Shown: positions 1 to 6,803 of the stretch, one piece after another | Numbering within the stretch: the stretch's first letter is position 1 | Layout of the letters: each line of letters starts with the position of its first letter | DNA from: Eubacteriales Family XIII. Incertae Sedis bacterium | GTDB lineage: Bacteria > Bacillota > Clostridia > Peptostreptococcales > Anaerovoracaceae | Length of the DNA stretch: 35,296 nt | NCBI GenBank assembly: GCA_031277015.1 | Contig: JAISLZ010000046.1 | Span: 1-35,296, forward strand | Reading direction: 5' to 3' | Program-made: the position numbers and the translations under genes | The notes under the pieces: model-generated | The model's database searches: none | What the model was told of the DNA's origin: nothing | What the model saw: only the letters and a program-made list of their open reading frames with translations

Positions 1-81
1 AAGAGGCCGAAGAGGGCGGTTTGCTAAACCGTTAGGTCGGAAATAACCGGCGCCAGGGTTCGAATCCCTGCTTCTCCGCCA
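1..81 (+). tRNA. tRNA-Ser (GCT), 5' end cut by window
   Basis: The anticodon loop TTGCTAA carries GCT at 23-25. A long variable arm typical of serine tRNA follows at about 36-53, then a T arm with GGTTCGAAT and the acceptor 3' strand CTTCTCC, discriminator G and an encoded CCA at 79-81. The first acceptor strand and the start of the D arm lie before the window. The tail of this tRNA is repeated at 239-261. Confidence 0.93.
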
Positions 82-85
82 CACG
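63..85 (+). repeat. 23-bp direct repeat, copy 1 (tRNA-Ser 3' end)
   Basis: The 3' part of the T arm, the acceptor strand, CCA and four flanking bases are repeated exactly at 239-261, 176 bp downstream. A duplicated tRNA 3' end is the usual mark of site-specific integration, but here only about 150 bp lie between the copies, so this may be a scar or a degenerated tandem tRNA copy. Confidence 0.85.
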
Positions 86-158
86 GAAAAGTCCGGGTAA
101 CGGATTTCTTCGCGGCAGATGACTAAGATCGCCGTGCAGGGATTCGAACCCGAAAGGG

Positions 159-183
159 CTGACGGCTTCAGTGAAGCCGTCAG
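159..183. repeat. 12-bp perfect inverted repeat between tRNA-Ser and its 3' remnant
   Basis: CTGACGGCTTCA and TGAAGCCGTCAG face each other around a single base and would fold as a strong hairpin in the tRNA precursor. A smaller hairpin (GCCGA/TCGGC, 190-194 and 205-209) follows. No T-tract follows, so this is not a normal terminator. It may be a processing signal or part of a degraded tRNA. Confidence 0.7.
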
Positions 184-238
184 GTCCGAGCCGATCCCTC
201 CGGGTCGGCGCAGGACGGCAGACGCGAAGCGGATGCTA

Positions 239-261
239 AATCCCTGCTTCTCCGCCACACG
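239..261 (+). repeat. 23-bp direct repeat, copy 2 (orphan tRNA-Ser 3' end)
   Basis: This is an exact copy of 63-85. It is preceded by GCGGATGCTAAA (229-240), which resembles the anticodon arm of the upstream tRNA-Ser (GCGGTTTGCTAAA), so the remnant may be an internally deleted serine tRNA. No matching 5' acceptor strand is present, so it cannot form a functional tRNA. Confidence 0.8.
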
Positions 262-262
262 A

Positions 263-338
263 AGGGGTATAGCTCAGTTGGCAGAGCGATGGTCTCCAAA
301 ACCATGCGTCGAGGGTTCAAATCCTTCTACCCCTGCCA
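263..338 (+). tRNA. tRNA-Trp (CCA)
   Basis: This is a complete 76-nt cloverleaf: acceptor AGGGGTA/TACCCCT, D arm AGCTCAGTTGGCAGAGC, anticodon stem ATGGT/ACCAT with loop CTCCAAA (anticodon CCA), T loop TTCAAAT, discriminator G and an encoded CCA. Confidence 0.95.
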
Positions 339-341
339 TGG

Positions 342-365
342 CCGTTCAGGGCGCGCCCTGAACGG
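342..365. repeat. 24-bp perfect palindrome between tRNA genes
   Basis: CCGTTCAGGGCG is followed directly by its own reverse complement. It lies 3 bp after the CCA of tRNA-Trp and 17 bp before the next tRNA, so it would form a hairpin in the polycistronic tRNA transcript. No T-tract follows, which argues for a processing or stability hairpin rather than a terminator. Confidence 0.8.
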
Positions 366-382
366 TATCATACCAAGCATAC

Positions 383-459
383 CGGGGTGTGGCGCAGCTT
401 GGTAGCGTATCTGCTGTGGGAGCAGAGGGCCGCTGGTTCAAATCCAGTCACCCCGACCA
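383..459 (+). tRNA. tRNA-Pro-like (TGG by position) with G at position 33
   Basis: This is a complete 77-nt cloverleaf: acceptor CGGGGTG/CACCCCG, D stem GCGC/GCGT, anticodon stem TCTGC/GCAGA, T stem GCTGG/CCAGT, discriminator A and an encoded CCA. The body matches bacterial tRNA-Pro (TGG). The seven-base anticodon loop reads TGTGGGA, so the codon-reading triplet is TGG and the almost invariant U33 is G (base 416). A GTG (His) reading needs a shifted loop, and the body lacks histidine identity features (extra G-1, C73). Confidence 0.75.
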
Positions 460-553
460 CCACGAGTGTCCTTATGGGATTTAGGAAATCATACCTATGA
501 ATCCTATATCGCCACCCGTACCATATACTTGCCGCGGGCGCGTGCAAGCATTT

Positions 554-630
554 GGGCCTTTAGCTCAGTTGGTCAGAGCATCCGGCTCATAACCGGCAGG
601 TCCCGGGTTCAAGTCCCTGAAGGCCCACCA
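554..630 (+). tRNA. tRNA-Met (CAT), elongator type
   Basis: This is a complete 77-nt cloverleaf: acceptor GGGCCTT/AAGGCCC, D arm AGCTCAGTTGGTCAGAGC, anticodon stem CCGGC/GCCGG (loop TCATAAC region) with CAT, T loop TTCAAGT, discriminator A and an encoded CCA. The paired first acceptor base pair and the lack of three G-C pairs next to the loop exclude the initiator. An isoleucine tRNA with lysidine-modified CAT is the remaining alternative. Confidence 0.88.
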
Positions 631-640
631 AAAAGTCCTT

Positions 641-685
641 ACTTAAACACCCACCGAAAAACTGATGGGTGTTTAAGTATTTTTT
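641..685 (+). terminator. Rho-independent terminator of the tRNA array
   Basis: A 13-bp perfect stem (ACTTAAACACCCA with its complement at 666-678) encloses a 12-nt loop and is followed by ATTTTTT. It lies 11 bp after the CCA of tRNA-Met and ends the tRNA transcript. Confidence 0.92.
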
Positions 686-796
686 AATTGTCTCCATTAG
701 TTTTGGCGGGCTTTCATAAAAGATTGAAACGATCAACTGCGGATAATGGCGTTCTGAGGAGACGCTCATTCCGGGTGATAATCGTCACTTCCTTTT

Positions 797-2512
797 TTAT
801 GGCCTTTCGAGGATACGTACGGGGCCGTCCGCACCGCCTATGTATAGTGGGTAATCGGGTTCAGGGACATAGCTCTCCCCTAGTGGATAAGATGGTGTTT
901 CCGTTTCCGTAAAGAGCGATCCGCAACCGCCGACGGGCTCTTTGGGCGCGTTTTCCGGTACGGAAAGTATCTGCAGGGCTTTTGCGATATCTACATATAG
1001 GAGGATATCGCGAAGAAGTACCTTTTCATCGAACTTATCCCAAGTGTCTTCCGTCGTCAGTACATCGTCGCCAAATGCCTGCATCGTCAGATTTGGAATC
1101 CCTCTGCGCTCGAACGCGCCGTTGGCACAAGTTGTCCATATATGCCCGACCGGCAACGAAACGGGCCGGATGCCGCGTTGTGCCATCGCGAGCGTCGCGA
1201 GAGGCCAAAGTACGGGGTTGTCGGAAGTAGTCATGGTTCTTCCGGTGGAGGCATTTCCATCGCTTACGTGGTCTAGCCAGAGGAAGGCTTCGATCCTGTC
1301 GGCGAGCGTTGCGTGGTTCTTCAAAATCGCGTTTGCGGTCTGACAGCAATTGCCCCAGACATGAAAGCTGTCCATAAAAAACAGGATGGACTTGGGTCGG
1401 GCTGAAAGGGGCACCGACGCAAAATATTTGGCGAGGGCCAGAACCCCGACCACTCCGACCGTGTCGCATACGGCGCCTTCGAATGCCGTACAGGAGTGCG
1501 CTGCGCAGGCGATTGCCTCCGTTCCGGTGCCGGGCAGAAAGCCGAGTACGGACTGTGTCGTGGATATCTTCCTTTTGCCGTATACGGAAAGCCTCGCAAG
1601 GGTAGGTTCTCCATTTTGAAGAAGTGCTTTCAGCTCCAGGCCGTCTTCCTTCCCTATAACGACCGCGGGGAGTTTAAACTGATGATCCGGCCCCATTTCC
1701 GAAGGTCCCCACACGTTGCTCCCTCCGGTAGGTTTGATGCCCGGCTCCAGCAACTTCAGCGTGTTTCCGGGAGTATCTTCAAAAAAACCGACCATTCCGG
1801 TCGCGCCACGCGCGAAGGCGATGTCATAAAGACGCAGAAGCCCATAACGCTCATGGAGGGCGCAGGGCCCTTCGTGATCCCATATACGTCCCCAATTGAG
1901 CAACACGATTTTGCCGCGCACGTCTTTCCCCTCATAGTCTTCTTCGTGCCCGCCGCCCACATATATCAGTTCCGATTCAATGTCCCCGAACGCTACGTTG
2001 TTCTGTGGGAAGCAGATGAAGGGTCTTTCTGTAGGAGTAAGAATGGTGAATGACCATTCCCTGAAGAATACCCCGCGAAAATTGATCTGTTCCTGCCAGG
2101 TCTCCAGTCCAAATGATTTGAGTTTTTCCGTTAGATATGCTGTCGTCACATCCATTGAGTGCGTGCCGGGCACTCTGGGCGAGAAACCATCCAGCTCTGC
2201 GCCCCATCTGTACAGTTCGGCCGCGGACAGAAGATCGGATTCTTTCTCCGGCAAAGACAGGCCCGCAAGGATTGTATCTATAGGCGCAAGTTCCGCCGCG
2301 TCGCTTGTTTTCAACGCTTCATAGAGTTTTGACAGATCATTCCGTGTCAAAGCCTGTTTGTCGCTAGCTCGCTCCCAGAAGGCTGAAATGTTTTGTATAA
2401 GGAGAGGCAACGCTTCCGCTTTTTTACGAATTAGATTTCTCTCATCTTCCGGGATGTCCAAAATACGCGTCATATCCGAAAACATCTGCTGTATCGCGTT
2501 CAGTAGTGCCAT
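797..2512 (-). CDS. M28-like peptidase with PA domain and degenerate metal site
   Basis: The 571-residue protein has a protease-associated (PA) type region at about 175-310 and an M28 aminopeptidase-like region at about 320-510. The M28 fold is recognisable from GAVCDTVGV, WLDHV and TTEDTWDKFD, which align with the family motifs GAxDNAxGV, xLDMV and HTxxDTxDK. Three of the five metal ligands are lost on this alignment: Cys349 replaces the bridging Asp, Asp-Ser 381-382 replaces the catalytic Glu pair, and Leu485 replaces the last His. His339 and Asp414 remain. It may be a binding protein or use different chemistry. There is no signal peptide, so it is probably cytoplasmic. It is the last gene of the peptide transporter operon, 45 bp after the crotonase gene, with AGGAGA before the ATG. 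Confidence 0.75.
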   Translation of the reverse strand: MALLNAIQQMFSDMTRILDIPEDERNLIRKKAEALPLLIQNISAFWERASDKQALTRNDLSKLYEALKTSDAAELAPIDTILAGLSLPEKESDLLSAAELYRWGAELDGFSPRVPGTHSMDVTTAYLTEKLKSFGLETWQEQINFRGVFFREWSFTILTPTERPFICFPQNNVAFGDIESELIYVGGGHEEDYEGKDVRGKIVLLNWGRIWDHEGPCALHERYGLLRLYDIAFARGATGMVGFFEDTPGNTLKLLEPGIKPTGGSNVWGPSEMGPDHQFKLPAVVIGKEDGLELKALLQNGEPTLARLSVYGKRKISTTQSVLGFLPGTGTEAIACAAHSCTAFEGAVCDTVGVVGVLALAKYFASVPLSARPKSILFFMDSFHVWGNCCQTANAILKNHATLADRIEAFLWLDHVSDGNASTGRTMTTSDNPVLWPLATLAMAQRGIRPVSLPVGHIWTTCANGAFERRGIPNLTMQAFGDDVLTTEDTWDKFDEKVLLRDILLYVDIAKALQILSVPENAPKEPVGGCGSLFTETETPSYPLGESYVPEPDYPLYIGGADGPVRILERP

Positions 2513-2557
2513 GTATCTATTCTCCTGTTTCCTTTATAACTATACCTGATACATACG

Positions 2558-3328
2558 CTACCGTCCATGATAGACCGGATCGCGTTTTTCGAGAAAAGCG
2601 CGTACTGATTCCGAAAAATCTTCGGTGTGCAACGCTCTGTCGTTCCACGTCTCGTCATCCTTTATCAGCGCTTCTATCCTGCCGGGAGGATAGATCGAAG
2701 CTAGCGATTCCTTCATGAAACGTATGGAAAGCGGCGGATTTGCTATTATCCGCCGCGCGATCCGTTCGCCTTCTTTGTAAAGATCGTGTTCTGATACGAC
2801 CTTCCTTACGAACCCATACGATAGAGCTTCTTCAGCAGTGATGAAAGAACCCGTCAGCGCCATGTAGCGCACCACCTTGGGCGGTAAGGAATAACTCGCT
2901 TCCGGCGCACCGCCTATCACGCCGCGCTGGATCTCAGCGATGCCGAACGAGGCATTTTCCGTAGCGACTACAATATCCGAATACGACGGGATACAGAACC
3001 CCGCACCCGTCGCGGGCCCCTGGACGAGGCAGATGACGGGCTTTGAAGATCGGATGATCGACGTCAGCCCCTCCTCTACGACTTCCTGGTACGGGCGGGG
3101 GAAAGTATCTCCTTCTATGATACCGGACAATTCACGCAGATCGTTTCCCGCACTGAAATATTTTCCGGTTGCCCTGATGATCGTGACATACACATCATCA
3201 TTAGCGTCTGCTCTGGTAAATGCCGCTGAAAGTTCTTCGTAAACAGCGTAGGAAAGCGCGTTGACCGGCGGTCTGTCAAGCGTGAGCCACATTATTTTTT
3301 CGCTGATTTCGATCCCTATCGCGGACAT
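2558..3328 (-). CDS. Enoyl-CoA hydratase/isomerase (crotonase) family protein
   Basis: The 256 residues have the usual length of a crotonase. The oxyanion-hole motifs are SAGNDL (about residue 60) and GPATGAGF (about 105). SFGIAEIQRGVIGG (about 127-140) carries the glutamate region used for hydration or isomerisation. The N-terminal pattern LDRPPVNALS is typical of the family. Substrate is not predictable, since crotonases act on many acyl-CoA thioesters. The gene starts 4 bp after the binding-protein stop codon, so it is co-transcribed with a peptide transporter gene, which is unusual company for a fatty acyl-CoA enzyme. Confidence 0.9.
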   Translation of the reverse strand: MSAIGIEISEKIMWLTLDRPPVNALSYAVYEELSAAFTRADANDDVYVTIIRATGKYFSAGNDLRELSGIIEGDTFPRPYQEVVEEGLTSIIRSSKPVICLVQGPATGAGFCIPSYSDIVVATENASFGIAEIQRGVIGGAPEASYSLPPKVVRYMALTGSFITAEEALSYGFVRKVVSEHDLYKEGERIARRIIANPPLSIRFMKESLASIYPPGRIEALIKDDETWNDRALHTEDFSESVRAFLEKRDPVYHGR

Positions 3329-3332
3329 TGTC

Positions 3333-5003
3333 CTAACCTACCACTTTGATATCTTTGTAATTGAAGTTGAATATCCATATAGTCCCGAGCTCATACTCGA
3401 ACTTTTTGTTCAGGAGCAACGTATTGTTCGGATACGCAAGATATTTGTACGGCACGTCTTCCGCTGCAATCGCGAAGGCTTCCTTCAGAAGTTTCGAGCG
3501 CTCCTCCGGATCAGTAGTGGCGTTCTGCGCGTCGATGAGTTTGTCCACCTCGGGGTTTGAATAGGCCGCGAAGTTTGAACCGCCCGCGCCCGTAGTCGTA
3601 CTGCTGTACTGCGGGAGCAGATGACCTACAGGGTCAGGGAAATCCGGCAGCCAGTCGTTGAGCCCGAGATCGTAGTCGCGAATGCCGTCCGTGATCTGCC
3701 CACCGTACGCATACGCGTAGTATTCGCTGAGCTGCAACTGTTTCAGCTCGAGCTCGATGCCGATTTGCTTCAACGAAGCAGCTATCGCCTGCGCCGCGCT
3801 GTTGGCTATGGGATTGGGCTTGTAGTAGAGCGATGTGGTGAACCCGTCGGGATGCCCTGACTTCGCGAGGTATTCCTTCGCTTTGTCGATGTTGTAAGCG
3901 TAGTCCGGAAGCTTCCCTGCAAATTCGATCCAGCTCTCCGCCGTACCCGGCGTATAGCCCGCTTCGCCGAACGGCAGAACGGTCGTGTCCAGCGCGTATA
4001 CACCGTACTGGCTTTCCCTGATGCCGACATTGTCTATAGCGTGCGCGATGGCTTTGCGCACATTGACGTCGTCAAACGGCGCTTTCTGTGTGTTGAAGGA
4101 AAATACGAAATTGCCGATTGAAGGTGTGCTGATGATATTGATGCTGCTCGAATCTATGAACGCGTCTGATACGGCTTTTGAGCTGCTGATGGTCAAATCC
4201 GCCTGGCCCGATTCGAGAGCCAGCTGGATCGCGCTGCTGTCGGGTATGATATTCACCGTGATCTTGTCGATCGCGCCCGCGTCCTCTTGGTTCCAGTAAT
4301 ATTCGTTGCGCGTGAGTATAATCTGGCTACCTGGAGTCCAACTTTCCAGTTTGTAAGCGCCGGCGCCGAGCGTCCCGCCGTCGTTCTTGCCGAATGATTC
4401 GCCTTTTTCCTCCACATAGGCTTTGCTGACGATCTGACCGCCCGGTGTGGCCGGAACGTATTGCCACGTAGCGTCAGGCTGCGTGAGCTTCACCGTGACC
4501 TCCCAGTCATTCGTCTGTTCGATCGTGTCCACGTTCGCAAACATCCAGTTGACGTCCGACGCGAGCGCCGGATCGCGCAGCCGTTCGAGGGAGAAGATCA
4601 CGTCCTCCACCGTAAGGTCGCTGCCATCCGAAAACTTCACGCCCTGCCGTATCTGATATACGTAGGTCGTAGCGTCCACGGCTTCCCAGCTTTCCGCCAA
4701 ACCAGGCCCAAGCTGCCCGGTCTGATCGAATGTAAGCAGGGCTTCGCTTATATGGTTGACGACGTGATAAGCCGCATATTCGTAGTTGAACGCCGGGTCA
4801 AGTGAGCGCGGCTCGCCGTTGACCGCCACGACCAGCTCCACCGGCTCCTCTGTGTCTTCTCCCTCTGTTGCTTCCGTGCTTTCCTGTGCGCCATCCGAAG
4901 TCTCCGCAGTCTCGCTCCCGCTCCCGCTCCCGCTGCAGGCTGTAATGGAAAGTACTGCCAAGGCTACTGCCAGGATCAGGACAATTTTTTTCTGAAGTTT
5001 CAT
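3333..5003 (-). CDS. Peptide ABC transporter substrate-binding lipoprotein (SBP_bac_5 family)
   Basis: This is a family-5 extracellular solute-binding protein of the OppA/DppA type. I place the start at 5003, not the track's 5198, because GAAGGAGGG sits six bases upstream and the product then begins MKLQKK with a hydrophobic stretch and the lipobox ITAC (Cys23). The upstream extension is low-complexity translation of an AT-rich promoter region. A Ser/Gly/Glu-rich acidic linker (about 24-57) leads to the binding domain starting ELVVAVNGEPRSLDPAF, with the family pattern of slot sequences such as YVYQIRQGVKFSDGSDLT. The mature protein of about 530 residues is tethered to the outer membrane face. 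It has its own promoter (5092-5120) and is probably made in excess over the membrane parts. Confidence 0.93.
   Translation of the reverse strand: MKLQKKIVLILAVALAVLSITACSGSGSGSETAETSDGAQESTEATEGEDTEEPVELVVAVNGEPRSLDPAFNYEYAAYHVVNHISEALLTFDQTGQLGPGLAESWEAVDATTYVYQIRQGVKFSDGSDLTVEDVIFSLERLRDPALASDVNWMFANVDTIEQTNDWEVTVKLTQPDATWQYVPATPGGQIVSKAYVEEKGESFGKNDGGTLGAGAYKLESWTPGSQIILTRNEYYWNQEDAGAIDKITVNIIPDSSAIQLALESGQADLTISSSKAVSDAFIDSSSINIISTPSIGNFVFSFNTQKAPFDDVNVRKAIAHAIDNVGIRESQYGVYALDTTVLPFGEAGYTPGTAESWIEFAGKLPDYAYNIDKAKEYLAKSGHPDGFTTSLYYKPNPIANSAAQAIAASLKQIGIELELKQLQLSEYYAYAYGGQITDGIRDYDLGLNDWLPDFPDPVGHLLPQYSSTTTGAGGSNFAAYSNPEVDKLIDAQNATTDPEERSKLLKEAFAIAAEDVPYKYLAYPNNTLLLNKKFEYELGTIWIFNFNYKDIKVVG
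4914..4934. repeat. Hexanucleotide repeat in the lipoprotein linker
   Basis: GCTCCC is repeated three times and then GCT, encoding the alternating Ser-Gly linker just after the lipid-anchored cysteine. It is a short low-complexity tract that could vary in copy number without breaking the frame. Confidence 0.6.
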
Positions 5004-5085
5004 CGTATTCCCTCCTTCATTTTGTCCATCTCCGGTTGTCCGGTCGATGTCTTCAATATAAATTATAACATAGTAAACATATATA

Positions 5086-5844
5086 TTATATATTATACAA
5101 GGGCGCTTCGTTGGTGTCAAGCGTTTTTGTGACAATTCTCTCAAGACCCGGCCTTGCGGCGAGTAATTTCTTTGTATACGGATGTGATGGTTCGCCAAAT
5201 ATCTGTTCTTTTTCCCCCATTTCGACGATATGGCCGCGATAGACGACGGCGACGGTATCGCAGATATACTCGACGATCGTCAGGTCGTGCGATATGAAAA
5301 GGATCGTCAGTCCGTATTCTTTTTTCAAGTCTGCGAATAGGTTGATGACCTGTGCTTGCACCGAGACGTCAAGCGCGGAAACGGGTTCATCTGCGACGAT
5401 AAATTCCGGCCTCAAAAGAAGGGCGCGTACGATAGCGAGCCGCTGTAGTTGCCCGCCGGACATCTCTTTCGGTTTTCTCTTGAGCACATCATCGGTGAGA
5501 GATACTTGTTCCAATAGCTGACTGACTCGCTGTTGTGTTTCCGCGCGCGTCAATTTGTGTACCGCGCCAACTTCGCGCAAGGCCGTCCCTATGCTGAGCG
5601 CGGGATTGAAGGAGGCATAAGGATTTTGGAAGATCATCTGCATCCGGCCGGCCCGCCGCCGCACTGCCCCCTCTGTGGGCGTCTCAAGGCCAAGTATGCA
5701 TTTCCCGATCGTCGTCTTGCCCGATCCGCTTTCCCCGACTACACCGAACACAGAGTCCTTTTCGATGGAAAAGCTGACGCCGTCGACGGCATGGGTCTTT
5801 TTGTAATATTTTTTCAGGTTTTCCACACGTATCATTTCTTCCAT
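5086..5844 (-). CDS. Peptide ABC transporter ATP-binding protein (DppF/OppF type)
   Basis: The 252 residues include Walker A GESGSGKT, signature MSGGQLQR, Walker B FIVADEPVSALD and the H-loop FISHDLTIVEYICD. This is the second ATPase of a peptide importer and pairs with the DppD-like gene upstream. The track ORF starts at 6141, but its first 99 residues are a shadow of the upstream gene. I chose ATG 5844 (GAGAGG five bases upstream). ATG 5835 is the alternative and makes a classic ATGA overlap with the upstream stop. The protein is shorter than typical OppF because the C-terminal oligopeptide extension is brief (PSHPYTKKLLAA then about 25 residues). Confidence 0.92.
   Translation of the reverse strand: MEEMIRVENLKKYYKKTHAVDGVSFSIEKDSVFGVVGESGSGKTTIGKCILGLETPTEGAVRRRAGRMQMIFQNPYASFNPALSIGTALREVGAVHKLTRAETQQRVSQLLEQVSLTDDVLKRKPKEMSGGQLQRLAIVRALLLRPEFIVADEPVSALDVSVQAQVINLFADLKKEYGLTILFISHDLTIVEYICDTVAVVYRGHIVEMGEKEQIFGEPSHPYTKKLLAARPGLERIVTKTLDTNEAPLYNI
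5092..5120 (-). promoter_or_regulatory. Sigma-A promoter for the binding-protein gene
   Basis: On the minus strand TTGACA (5115-5120) and TATAAT (5092-5097) are both perfect and 17 bp apart. The -35 lies inside the end of the upstream ATPase gene and the -10 just before its stop codon. It would start transcription near 5085, about 80 nt before the ATG at 5003. Confidence 0.85.
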
Positions 5845-6803
5845 ATCGGCCTCTCGCAACGCACTATATGTGCGCCTCCCGCGCTGTGCAATTCCGGTCT
5901 TTCCGTCTCGCAACATTTTTCCGCTACAGAGCATCGCGGGTAGAACGCGCAGCCTGTATGAACGGACAGAAGATCCGGCGGCATGCCCGGGATGGACGAC
6001 AGCTTGTCGCCATGTGTTCCGGGCCTTGGTACGCTGTCGATCAGGGCCTTCGTGTACGGATGCGCGGGCGACGCAAATATCCGTTCCACGCTGCCTGACT
6101 CCACTATTTCTCCCGCGTACATCACGCAGACCGAGTCGCACATTTCTGCGACTACGCCAAAATCATGCGTCACGACAATGAGGGACATTCCTCTCTCCGC
6201 GCGCAGACGTTTCAAAAGGGCGAGGATCTCCGCCTGGATCGTCACGTCCAGGGCCGTTGTCGCCTCATCTGCTATCAGTATCTTGGGTCTCAGCGCTATG
6301 GCCATCGCTATCATTACGCGCTGCAACATACCGCCGCTGAGTTCAAACGGGTATTGCAGGTAGCGATCTTCGGGCGGTGTGATGCCTACCTGCCTCAAAA
6401 GTCGCAGACTTTCATCATAAGCCAGGCGTTTGCTCATACTTTTCCTTATGCGCAATGTTTCGGCAATCTGCTCGCCGATCTTTATTATTGGATTCAGCGA
6501 GATCATCGGGTCCTGAAAGACCATGCCTGCATCTGTCCCACGCACGATCCCCATTTCCTTCTGCGTCAGCCGGAGTACGTCACGGCCTTCAATCAATATC
6601 TGCCCGCCGTAGCGCGTATGTTTTTCCCTGTGCAAGCGCAGAATGGATTTCACCATCACGCTCTTTCCACACCCGGACTCCCCTACGATGCCTAGTACCT
6701 CGCCCTGTTTCAGCGACAGGCTCGCACCCTGCACAGCATAGACGATGCCCCGAACCGTCATGAACTCGACCGTCAAATTGTTGATCCTAAGAATGTGTTC
6801 CAT
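5832..6803 (-). CDS. Peptide ABC transporter ATP-binding protein (DppD/OppD type)
   Basis: The 323 residues are standard length. They include Walker A GESGCGKS, signature LSGGMLQR, Walker B ILIADEATTALD and the H-loop VVTHDFGVVAEMCD. The C-terminal oligopeptide extension (AHPYTKALIDSVP, then GCAFYPRCSVAEKC) has the cysteine cluster seen in DppD proteins, where such clusters can bind iron-sulfur. It overlaps the permease gene upstream by 17 bp and the next ATPase gene by a few bases, so translation is coupled. The ribosome binding site is weak (AAAGAAAC), consistent with coupling. Confidence 0.95.
   Translation of the reverse strand: MEHILRINNLTVEFMTVRGIVYAVQGASLSLKQGEVLGIVGESGCGKSVMVKSILRLHREKHTRYGGQILIEGRDVLRLTQKEMGIVRGTDAGMVFQDPMISLNPIIKIGEQIAETLRIRKSMSKRLAYDESLRLLRQVGITPPEDRYLQYPFELSGGMLQRVMIAMAIALRPKILIADEATTALDVTIQAEILALLKRLRAERGMSLIVVTHDFGVVAEMCDSVCVMYAGEIVESGSVERIFASPAHPYTKALIDSVPRPGTHGDKLSSIPGMPPDLLSVHTGCAFYPRCSVAEKCCETERPELHSAGGAHIVRCERPIWKK

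Noticed and set aside
119-361. 80-aa ORF with GFEP-like and GSNPSTP-like motifs
   Set aside because: It reads through the tRNA-Ser remnant and tRNA-Trp. Such motifs are translations of the tRNA T arm.
383-459. Calling this tRNA histidine because GTG is visible in the loop
   Set aside because: The stem geometry puts TGG at 34-36, and the body and discriminator are those of tRNA-Pro.
466-769. ORFs at 466-687 (+) and 587-769 (-)
   Set aside because: Both cross tRNA-Met and its terminator, so they are tRNA shadows with no family match.
1035-1469. Long reverse-frame ORFs inside the M28-like gene and similar ones elsewhere
   Set aside because: They are antisense or frame-shifted shadows of well-supported genes. 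Their composition is arginine-rich and without domains.
5004-5198. N-terminal extension of the binding protein in the ORF track
   Set aside because: It translates the AT-rich promoter region. The lipoprotein signal peptide begins at 5003 with a strong ribosome binding site.
5845-6141. N-terminal 99 residues of the second ATPase ORF
   Set aside because: They overlap the upstream ATPase gene in another frame and match no ABC domain.
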